NCBI GenBank assembly: GCA_025355255.1 | Contig: JANYAA010000356.1 | Location: forward strand, 1 to 5,174 | Direction of reading: 5' to 3' | DNA length: 5,174 bases | Source: Chloroflexota bacterium | Lineage (GTDB): Bacteria; Chloroflexota; Limnocylindria; Limnocylindrales; CSP1-4 | Shown: piece after piece, positions 1 through 4,627 of the stretch | Position numbering within the stretch: the first letter of the stretch is position 1 | Layout of the letters: each line of letters begins with the position of its first letter | The notes under the pieces: generated by a model | The model's database searches: none | Seen by the model: the letters and a program-made list of their open reading frames with translations, nothing else | Told to the model about the DNA's origin: nothing | Position numbers and translations under genes: made by a program

Positions 1-332
1 GGCATGGAGCCGGCGAGGCCGCACAGGGCAGACCCCACGACGAATAGGGCGAGGCCGAAGAGGAAGACGGGCTTGCGCCCGTGGATGTCTGCAAGCTTGG
101 AGTACAACGGCACCGTTGTGGTGGATGCCAACAGATACGCGCTGAACACCCAGGCGTACTCGGAGAGGCCGCCAAGCTGGCCGATCACCGTGGGCATCGC
201 GGTGCCCACGACGGTGGAATCGAGCGCTGCCACGGCCAAGGCGGCCATGAGGCCCACCGTGACCAGCGCCTGCTCGCGGGTGATGGGCGGAATGGGCGCG
301 AGTGTGGTTGTGGCGCGATTGGGATCGGGCAT
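1..332 (-). CDS. MFS drug/solute exporter, DHA2-like (N-terminal part, cut by window edge)
   Basis: The N-terminal 110 residues of a proton-coupled major facilitator superfamily exporter are visible; the rest lies beyond the left edge. After a polar N-terminus of about 20 residues comes a first membrane span containing LDSTVVGTAMPTVIGQLGG, the TM1 motif typical of the 14-span DHA2 (EmrB/QacA-like) group. A second span (AWVFSAYLLASTTTVPLYSK) leads into LADIHGRKPVFLFG, the MFS motif A between TM2 and TM3, and a third span follows. The ATG at 332-330 is the only plausible start, because an in-frame TAG lies 9 bases upstream. There is no Shine-Dalgarno sequence, but a TAGACT box ends six bases before the ATG, so the message may be leaderless. 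The family call is firm. The substrate is unknown, and resistance to a particular drug should not be assumed. Confidence 0.93.
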   Translation of the reverse strand, partial: MPDPNRATTTLAPIPPITREQALVTVGLMAALAVAALDSTVVGTAMPTVIGQLGGLSEYAWVFSAYLLASTTTVPLYSKLADIHGRKPVFLFGLALFVVGSALCGLAGSM

Positions 333-344
333 CCGCCGAGTCTA
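333..344 (-). promoter_or_regulatory. Probable -10 box for a leaderless MFS transcript
   Basis: On the minus strand TAGACT (344-339) fits the actinobacterial -10 pattern TAnnnT. It is followed by six bases and then the ATG at 332, which would place the transcription start at or next to the start codon. No convincing -35 hexamer is seen 16-18 bases upstream. The same T of the box also belongs to the in-frame TAG stop upstream of the gene. Confidence 0.4.
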
Positions 345-359
345 CCCGCGGCGGGCTAC

Positions 360-494
360 GTGCTTGAGGCGAAGGCCGCCGGCGCTGACACTTGGCTGGC
401 CAACCTGGAGGCTGCGGTCAACGACCGCTCGTTTGACCATATTGTGCGGGGACCCGCAACGGAGACGCTCCCGGCGCTCTTGGGCGTCAGCTAA
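360..494 (+). CDS. Candidate small ORF, 44 residues, unrecognised
   Basis: A GTG-started frame between the divergent MFS gene and the convergent GH18 gene encodes VLEAKAAGADTWLANLEAAV followed by NDRSFDHIVRGPATETLPAL and LGVS, then TAA. I do not recognise it. Hand-counted GC by codon position is about 73% (first), 50% (second) and 80% (third), with G starting half the codons. This is the coding pattern of a high-GC genome. The peptide looks soluble, with a helical first half, and has no membrane span. The start is weakly supported: there is only a GGCGGG stretch upstream and no clear promoter. The frame stays open upstream, but there it is antisense to the MFS gene. A hairpin begins four bases after the stop. 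It could be a real small protein, the C-terminal remnant of a lost gene, or chance. Confidence 0.38.
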   Translation: MLEAKAAGADTWLANLEAAVNDRSFDHIVRGPATETLPALLGVS

Positions 495-498
495 GCCG

Positions 499-528
499 CT
501 CGGTGCGCCGTCGCCTCACGGCACCGAG
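499..528. terminator. Inverted repeat between convergent genes, possible bidirectional terminator
   Basis: CTCGGTGC (499-506) and GCACCGAG (521-528) are perfect 8-base complements separated by 14 bases. On the minus strand the right arm lies in the last codons of the GH18 gene, whose stop is in the loop. On the plus strand the left arm starts just after the TAA of the 44-residue ORF. Neither side has a T tract, so this is not a classical intrinsic terminator, but strong GC stems without T runs are common in actinobacteria. Confidence 0.45.
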
Positions 529-1796
529 AGCACTTCGCCCTGGGTGTACCCGGTCAGCATCTCCGCATAGCCGGGCAGCCCGCGCTCATACCCCATTGCC
601 CAGAACCCGCCGCCCGCCAGCCCATAGGACTTCCCCAGCGCGAGCTTGCGCGCCAGCGTCTGGGGCGAATCCACATAGATGGCCTTCCACGTGCGCGCCG
701 GGTCCAAGGCTGCCGATGCACTGGGGTTCGGTACGCCCACACTGCCGTCGGATGCGACGAAGTAGACGTTGACGCCCTCAAGATCGTCATACACAGCCGA
801 TGCCGCGGCCGAAGCCAGGAACGGGGCGTGGTCCGCAGGGATCCATGCTGCGCCCGGCCCAGTGGATGGCGCCCCCAGCCCCGGACCGGCCACGGGCCAG
901 ACCATCCCGTACAGCGGCAGCCCCAGCAGCGTCTGTTGCGCCGGCACGCCAGCTGAGGCGTAGAGGTCCAGGGACCACGCCAAGTTGTGGCCGCCGTCAT
1001 CGCGTGCCATTGGGCTCGACGCCCCAGGATCCGAGGCTGCCGCCCGGTAGTCGTAGCCCATGAGGAAGACGCGGTCGGCACCGTTTTTCACGGCGATCGC
1101 GGCGGTCGCCGCACCGCTCGCTCCGGCACCGGTTGAGACCGTGAGCCGCGCGCTTGGCAGCGCCGCCACCAGCGCGGACCGGAGGCGTCCCACAAACACG
1201 CCGTACGCGTCAAGCAGCGTCGGGTCCAACTGCTCGACATCGAGCGCCAGACCGTCAGCGCCAACCTTCGCGACCAGCGCCACCAAGGACGTCAACGCCG
1301 CGTCCTGCACCGCGGTCTTGCTGAAGAACGAGCGGTTGCGGGACGTCCCGAAGCTTGAGAACACCACGTCCAGCCGATGTCCGCGGGCATGCACAGCGTC
1401 CACAATCTCGCGGCCAACGGTGCTCGTGATCCGCTTGTAGCCGGTCTTCGTGGTGTCCACTGCCCCGGCCGCGGTCGTCGTCACGCTGAAGAGCGCGATG
1501 GTGGACACCGGGGACACGTTGAGGTGCTTGACGATGGTGTCGTCCATCTCCCAGTACGGCACAAACCCATACAGTTCGTGACCCCCTTCCGGACGCGGCG
1601 AGGCGGACGGCTCCGACGAGGCGGTCGTGGCCTCATCTGTCGTTGCTGGACCCGTCGGGGTCATGCTTGTCCCGCAGCCCGCTGCGAGCAACACGGCCAA
1701 GGCCAGAACCAGCGCCTGGACGCCGGGGTTGACAGACTGCGGTGCCACGGCCTCAGGGTGCCCGCCGTCGCCGTGCCGGTCAAACGCGACCTGCAC
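516..1796 (-). CDS. Glycoside hydrolase family 18 domain lipoprotein
   Basis: A predicted surface-anchored lipoprotein of 426 residues with a GH18 TIM barrel, the fold of chitinases, endo-N-acetylglucosaminidases and spore-lytic YaaH/SleL enzymes. A hydrophobic segment (about 26-40) ends in LLAAGC, so Cys41 is the likely lipidated residue. A Ser/Thr/Pro-rich linker (about 42-70) leads into the barrel at ELYGFVPYWEMDD. The catalytic strand reads DGLALDVE (181-188), giving Glu188 as the acid and Asp186 as its partner; the usual Asp two positions before Asp186 is Ala184. FLMGYDY (244-250) supplies the Tyr-Asp pair of strand 6, and GGFWAMGYE (396-404) the terminal-strand Trp. The substrate is probably a GlcNAc-containing glycan, either cell wall or chitin-like. 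The start is uncertain: the GTG at 1796 is the longest option, while a GTG at 1748 would give a shorter signal peptide lacking the usual positive charge. It is not part of the ECF operon. Confidence 0.88.
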   Translation of the reverse strand: MQVAFDRHGDGGHPEAVAPQSVNPGVQALVLALAVLLAAGCGTSMTPTGPATTDEATTASSEPSASPRPEGGHELYGFVPYWEMDDTIVKHLNVSPVSTIALFSVTTTAAGAVDTTKTGYKRITSTVGREIVDAVHARGHRLDVVFSSFGTSRNRSFFSKTAVQDAALTSLVALVAKVGADGLALDVEQLDPTLLDAYGVFVGRLRSALVAALPSARLTVSTGAGASGAATAAIAVKNGADRVFLMGYDYRAAASDPGASSPMARDDGGHNLAWSLDLYASAGVPAQQTLLGLPLYGMVWPVAGPGLGAPSTGPGAAWIPADHAPFLASAAASAVYDDLEGVNVYFVASDGSVGVPNPSASAALDPARTWKAIYVDSPQTLARKLALGKSYGLAGGGFWAMGYERGLPGYAEMLTGYTQGEVLSVP

Positions 1797-1899
1797 AAGA
1801 TGTCGGTTTCTTTGCCGTCTGGCCCTTTCGGCGTTTACGCAAGGCCGTCAGGATTGGCACCACCAGCGGGAGGAGGCCCCACGTGGCAATGGCACCCAC
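1780..1899 (-). CDS. Candidate 39-residue single-span membrane peptide
   Basis: A GTG at 1899-1897 opens a frame with a hydrophobic span (GAIATWGLLPLVVPILTAL), a basic block LRKRRKGQ and a polar tail, a layout that fits one membrane helix with its C-terminus in the cytoplasm. AAGGGG (1909-1904) lies four bases before the GTG and is a fair ribosome binding site. Third codon positions are almost all G/C in the first half and less so in the tail. The ORF overlaps the start of the GH18 gene by 17 bases in another frame, so the two could be translationally coupled. Its own start is antisense to the first codons of the plus-strand 69-residue gene. I do not recognise it as a named family. It could also be a non-coding divergent promoter region that happens to be open. 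Confidence 0.4.
   Translation of the reverse strand: MGAIATWGLLPLVVPILTALRKRRKGQTAKKPTSCAGRV
1868..1876 (+). promoter_or_regulatory. Strong Shine-Dalgarno that decides the start of the 69-residue gene
   Basis: GGGAGGAGG contains a full AGGAGG at 1871-1876. The distance to the GTG at 1883 is six bases, which is ideal, while the distance to the ATG at 1889 is twelve, which is long. This favours the GTG start. Confidence 0.7.
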
Positions 1900-2092
1900 C
1901 AGTCCCCTTGAGCGGCGAGCACTGACGCTCTGGCCGCGACTCGATCGGGCAGCCCTTCGGCGCTGCCGCGGTGACGCAACGCGGATCGCGGGGCTGGTCG
2001 CCCGGCGAACATCGCTGCCGCCGGAGGCCATCCGCGACCTCCTCACGATGCCCGAAGTGGCCCGGACGGAGATCGACACCTGGTTTGGCTGA
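1883..2092 (+). CDS. Small conserved hypothetical protein, 69 residues
   Basis: A soluble, strongly basic, helical protein of unknown function. It begins VAMAPTSPLERRA, continues LWPRLDRAALRRCRGD and RIAGLVARRTSLPPEAIRDL, and ends near TEIDTWFG. From memory it resembles short uncharacterised actinobacterial proteins with an LWPRLD...CxGDxxRIA...RRTxLPPEAI pattern. No catalytic or metal-binding motif and no membrane span are visible, and there is a single Cys (Cys28). The GTG at 1883 is chosen over the ATG at 1889 because of the AGGAGG spacing. It is transcribed away from the GH18 gene, and the two 5' regions share 1797-1882. An inverted repeat lies eight bases after its stop. No function can be inferred from its neighbours. 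Confidence 0.8.
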   Translation: MAMAPTSPLERRALTLWPRLDRAALRRCRGDATRIAGLVARRTSLPPEAIRDLLTMPEVARTEIDTWFG

Positions 2093-2100
2093 CCACCGAG

Positions 2101-2126
2101 ACGGGCTCCCCGGGGGCTGAGCCGGT
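2101..2126 (+). terminator. Imperfect inverted repeat after the 69-residue gene
   Basis: ACGGGCTC (2101-2108) pairs with GAGCCGGT (2119-2126) at seven of eight positions across a ten-base loop, beginning eight bases after the stop at 2092. No T tract follows. The repeat ends four bases before a TACAAT -10 box, so it could be a weak terminator or an operator for the next promoter. Confidence 0.3.
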
Positions 2127-2129
2127 CCG

Positions 2130-2135
2130 TACAAT
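2130..2135 (+). promoter_or_regulatory. TACAAT -10 box, probable leaderless promoter
   Basis: TACAAT differs from the -10 consensus at one position and stands out in very GC-rich surroundings. Six bases separate it from a GTG at 2142, the same spacing as at the MFS start, which suggests transcription begins at the GTG. No -35 match lies 16-18 bases upstream. Confidence 0.5.
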
Positions 2136-2141
2136 CGGCCG

Positions 2142-2306
2142 GTGACCACGCACCAACCCGGCACTGGTCCTGAACCGGCCCGCGCTGGTGCTGGTAGCAA
2201 TCGGCGCCATCTCGCCGCCGTGCCCGGCGTTGCCCTCATCGCGCTGGCCGCTGACGGTGTGGCAGCCTGGCCTTCCGGGCTAAACGAACAGGACGCCCAC
2301 GCCTGA
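2142..2306 (+). CDS. Candidate leaderless small ORF, 54 residues
   Basis: A GTG exactly six bases after a TACAAT box opens a 54-codon frame ending in TGA at 2304-2306. The peptide has a polar N-terminus (VTTHQPGTGPEPARAGAGSN), an RRHL stretch, a short hydrophobic segment (LAAVPGVALIALAADGVAAW) and a polar tail ending NEQDAHA. The RR followed by a short hydrophobic stretch vaguely resembles a signal sequence or weak membrane helix, but the hydrophobic part is short and contains Asp. GC by codon position is about 83/63/67%, which is less clear than for the neighbouring genes, so coding is uncertain. It faces the EcfT gene and ends nine bases from its stop. It could be a small protein or the start of a non-coding RNA from the same promoter. 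Confidence 0.38.
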   Translation: MTTHQPGTGPEPARAGAGSNRRHLAAVPGVALIALAADGVAAWPSGLNEQDAHA

Positions 2307-2311
2307 GCGTC
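2292..2311. terminator. Weak inverted repeat at the end of the ECF operon
   Basis: GACGC (2292-2296) and GCGTC (2307-2311) could pair across a ten-base loop, five bases downstream of the EcfT stop on the minus strand and overlapping the TGA of the 54-residue ORF. The stem is only five base pairs with no T tract, so it is a weak candidate. Confidence 0.18.
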
Positions 2312-2315
2312 GCGC

Positions 2316-3200
2316 CTAGCTGCGAGCGGTCTGCACCAGGGCACGTGCGATAAGCCACAGGAACGCGACCGCGGACGCTGTCGTCACAAGGACCGCGAGA
2401 GGCGCCGGCCACACGAGCACCGGCAGGGAGCCCGGACCCCACCACACAAGGCCTGCCACCACGCCCGCGACCAGCACCACAACGCCGATGCCGGCCAACA
2501 CGCGGTCAACCCCGTCCAAGCCCACCGGCCGCCACGATGTGCGTTCACGCCCAAGGCCGAGGCCGCGCGCCTCCATCGAGATCGCCATACCCTGCACGCG
2601 CTCAAACGTCGCCACAAAGGCGGGCCGCAGCGCCGGAATGACGGCAGCCACCCCGGAGGCGGGCAGACCGCGCGCCCGCTGCGCCACCAGGACGATGTCG
2701 AGTTCGCGCTGCAGCACCGGCACCAGCTGCAGGGTGAGCAATGCCATAAACGCGGCCGTGTACGGCACACGCATGCGGCGCAGCGCGGCAAACAGGTCGC
2801 TCGGGTGCGTGGTGACCAGGACCGCCACCGCCCATGTCTCCATCGCGAGAATGCGCAACACGAGCGCGATGCCACGCGTGAGACCATCATCGGCAAGCGT
2901 GAACGGGCCGATCTGGCCGGCGATGCGACAGCCGCCAGGGCACGACGTCGGTGCCAGCGCTTGGAGCACGATGATTGACGCTGCCAGCGGACCGAGCACG
3001 GCCATCGCCCTCACGACGGGGCCGGCGGCGCCCGCAGCTGCTGCAAGCAGGAACCCGGCGCCAGCCACCACCGCCAATGGGACGGGGTGGTAGGCGGCAA
3101 ACGCGAACGCGACCGCAGCAACCAGCCAGACCACCTTGGTGACGGGGCTTCGCCGATGCAGCCAGGACCGCCCCGGCGAGAAGGCGAACGTGGACCTCAT
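2316..3200 (-). CDS. ecfT: ECF transporter transmembrane coupling protein EcfT
   Basis: The integral membrane coupling subunit of an energy-coupling factor importer, 294 residues and slightly longer than many homologues. It carries both signature Ala-Arg-Gly motifs on the cytoplasmic coupling helices: ARG at 176-178 (AQRARGLP) and ARG at 211-213 (SMEARGLG). These dock into the two ATPase domains. N-terminal spans lie at roughly 21-60 and 65-83, more follow at about 110-130 and 145-165, and C-terminal spans at about 234-255 and 262-287. The stretch THPSDLFAALRRMRVPY is typical of the family. A loop between spans holds Cys87 and Cys91 (SCPGGC). The ATG at 3200 overlaps the TGA of the ATPase gene as ATGA, a sign of translational coupling. 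It is the last gene of the operon in the window. Confidence 0.95.
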   Translation of the reverse strand: MRSTFAFSPGRSWLHRRSPVTKVVWLVAAVAFAFAAYHPVPLAVVAGAGFLLAAAAGAAGPVVRAMAVLGPLAASIIVLQALAPTSCPGGCRIAGQIGPFTLADDGLTRGIALVLRILAMETWAVAVLVTTHPSDLFAALRRMRVPYTAAFMALLTLQLVPVLQRELDIVLVAQRARGLPASGVAAVIPALRPAFVATFERVQGMAISMEARGLGLGRERTSWRPVGLDGVDRVLAGIGVVVLVAGVVAGLVWWGPGSLPVLVWPAPLAVLVTTASAVAFLWLIARALVQTARS

Positions 3201-4591
3201 CCGACAACTCGCCCGCCCGCCACGACCACGCGCAGGTTGGCTGCCATCGCCAACAGCCGCTCGTCGTGGCTCAGGACCATGACCGCGGTCCCCTCCCCCG
3301 CAGCCGCAACGATCTCGCGGGCGATCACGGCGCGCAGCGCCTCGTCTGCACCAGTTGTCGGCTCGTCAAGCACCAGGAGCTGCGGCGCCATTGCCCGAAC
3401 GGCGGCGACGGTCACCACCTTGCGCATCGCCCGTCCCAGCCGCAGCGGGTGATGGTCCATCAGCGCCGAGAGCCCGAAGTGCGCCATCATCGCGCCCACA
3501 CGAGCCTCCACCTCCCTGGCCGGGAGCCGGAGCGCGCGAAGACCGAGCGCGATCTCCTCGCGCACTGTGGCCGCCAGCAACTGGTGGCGCGAGTCCTGGA
3601 ACACCAGACCAGCAACAGCGGCAAGCTCGCGGGAGGGCCGGCGGGGGCGCGTGTCAAGACCGCCGACGCGCACCGTGCCGGTGTCTGAGCGCAGCACTCC
3701 GGTTGCGAGGCCGGCCAGGGTGGACTTGCCGCCGCCGTTGGGCCCCGAAACCCCCAGGACCTCGCCGGCGTGAAGCTCCAGGGACACGTCGCTGACCGCC
3801 GGCGAGCGCGCGCCCGGGTATGTGAACGAAACACCTGCCATGGCCAGCACGACGTGCCCGCCCGGAGCCCCCGCGCGGAGCGCAACCGGTCTTGCGCCAT
3901 CGCCATGGGCAGCCGGCGCACCATCAGCCACTATGCGTCCCGCTGCAAGCTGCACCGTTCGCGTCGCCCCGCTGTCGCCACCGCAGGCATCGCGATCGGC
4001 ACGAACAACGGTGACGCCGCGCTCGGCCACCAGCCGCCGGAGGATCACCAGCAGCGCGGTGCCGCCGGCCGGGTCCAGGTTGGTTGCAGGCTCGTCCAGC
4101 ACCAGGATCTGGGGGTTCATCACCAGCTCGGACGCGATTGCCAGCCGCTGCTGCTCCCCGCCCGAGAGCGTCGCAGGGTCCCGCTCGTCAAAGCCGTCCA
4201 GCCCTACGTCACGCAGCGCCGCGGCAACGCGCGGCCGCATCGCATCGCGCGGGACACCCAGACTCTCAAGGCCAAACGCCACTTCTTCGGCAACAGTGCC
4301 TTGCGTTGCCGAGAGTCCGGGATCGTCAAGCACCAGGCCCACGAGGCCGGCCATCGCGCGGACCGGCATGCCGAGAGGATCTTGCCCCGCCACGCGGATG
4401 CGGCCCGCAACGTCGGCAGGCATCAGGTGCGGAACCACCCCGTTGAGCAGCCGCAGGAGCGTTGACGCGCCCGCGCCAAGCGGTCCAGCCACCGCGACAT
4501 GCTCTCCAGCGGCGATGTGCAGCGACACGCCATCAAGCGCAGCGCCGGGCTGCGCGCCAAAACGGACGGAGACGTTGTCGAGGTTGATCAC
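3197..4591 (-). CDS. Fused double ECF ATPase (EcfA-EcfA') with one degenerate ATP site
   Basis: Two CbiO/EcfA-type nucleotide-binding domains in one chain of 464 residues, joined by a linker at about 222-248. NBD1 (1-221): Walker A reads GPLGAGAST (36-44) with Ala42 where Lys is expected, the Q-loop reads VLDDP with Asp89 for Gln, the signature LSGGEQQ (142-148) and Walker B ILVLDEP (162-168, Glu167) are intact, and the switch His is Asp199 (RADRD). NBD2 (249-464): Walker A GPNGGGKST (283-291), Q-loop FQD (Gln332), Walker B LLVLDEP (405-411, Glu410) and switch His442 are intact, but the signature reads LRLGRAM (383-389) instead of LSGGQ. The losses pair up in one composite site. Translation starts at a GTG immediately before the first strand (INLDNVSVRFG) without a Shine-Dalgarno, 27 bases after the S gene. 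No frame break is seen. Fused ECF ATPases are known in actinobacteria. Confidence 0.95.
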   Translation of the reverse strand: MINLDNVSVRFGAQPGAALDGVSLHIAAGEHVAVAGPLGAGASTLLRLLNGVVPHLMPADVAGRIRVAGQDPLGMPVRAMAGLVGLVLDDPGLSATQGTVAEEVAFGLESLGVPRDAMRPRVAAALRDVGLDGFDERDPATLSGGEQQRLAIASELVMNPQILVLDEPATNLDPAGGTALLVILRRLVAERGVTVVRADRDACGGDSGATRTVQLAAGRIVADGAPAAHGDGARPVALRAGAPGGHVVLAMAGVSFTYPGARSPAVSDVSLELHAGEVLGVSGPNGGGKSTLAGLATGVLRSDTGTVRVGGLDTRPRRPSRELAAVAGLVFQDSRHQLLAATVREEIALGLRALRLPAREVEARVGAMMAHFGLSALMDHHPLRLGRAMRKVVTVAAVRAMAPQLLVLDEPTTGADEALRAVIAREIVAAAGEGTAVMVLSHDERLLAMAANLRVVVAGGRVVG

Positions 4592-4609
4592 CCGCAGCGG
4601 GCCAGCGGC

Positions 4610-4627
4610 TCAGCCGGCTCAGCCGGC
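4610..4627 (-). repeat. 9-bp tandem repeat doubling the stop codon of the S gene
   Basis: On the minus strand GCCGGCTGA occurs twice in a row. Being nine bases long, it places a second in-frame TGA after the first (TGA GCC GGC TGA). It spans the last two codons and stop of the S gene and the start of the 27-base gap to the ATPase gene. This is probably replication slippage. Confidence 0.7.

Noticed and set aside
4..570. Plus-strand 188-codon frame at the left edge
   Set aside because: It is antisense to the MFS N-terminus and runs on into the GH18 end; the translation is basic low-complexity sequence.
1883..1891. ATG at 1889 as start of the 69-residue gene
   Set aside because: It lies twelve bases from AGGAGG, whereas the in-frame GTG at 1883 lies six bases away. 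The ATG remains possible and would remove only two residues.
1835..2344. Minus-strand 169-codon frame across the 69-residue gene
   Set aside because: Its composition is Pro/Ala/Arg-rich with no motif. The plus strand has a strong ribosome binding site and a family-like protein.
2488..3093. Plus-strand 201-codon frame opposite EcfT
   Set aside because: It is low-complexity Arg/Ala/Thr sequence, antisense to a protein with both EcfT ARG motifs.
3197..4591. Frameshift or pseudogene explanation for the degenerate ABC motifs
   Set aside because: The frame is continuous and the flanking motifs are in place in both domains. The losses are substitutions that pair in one site rather than random decay.
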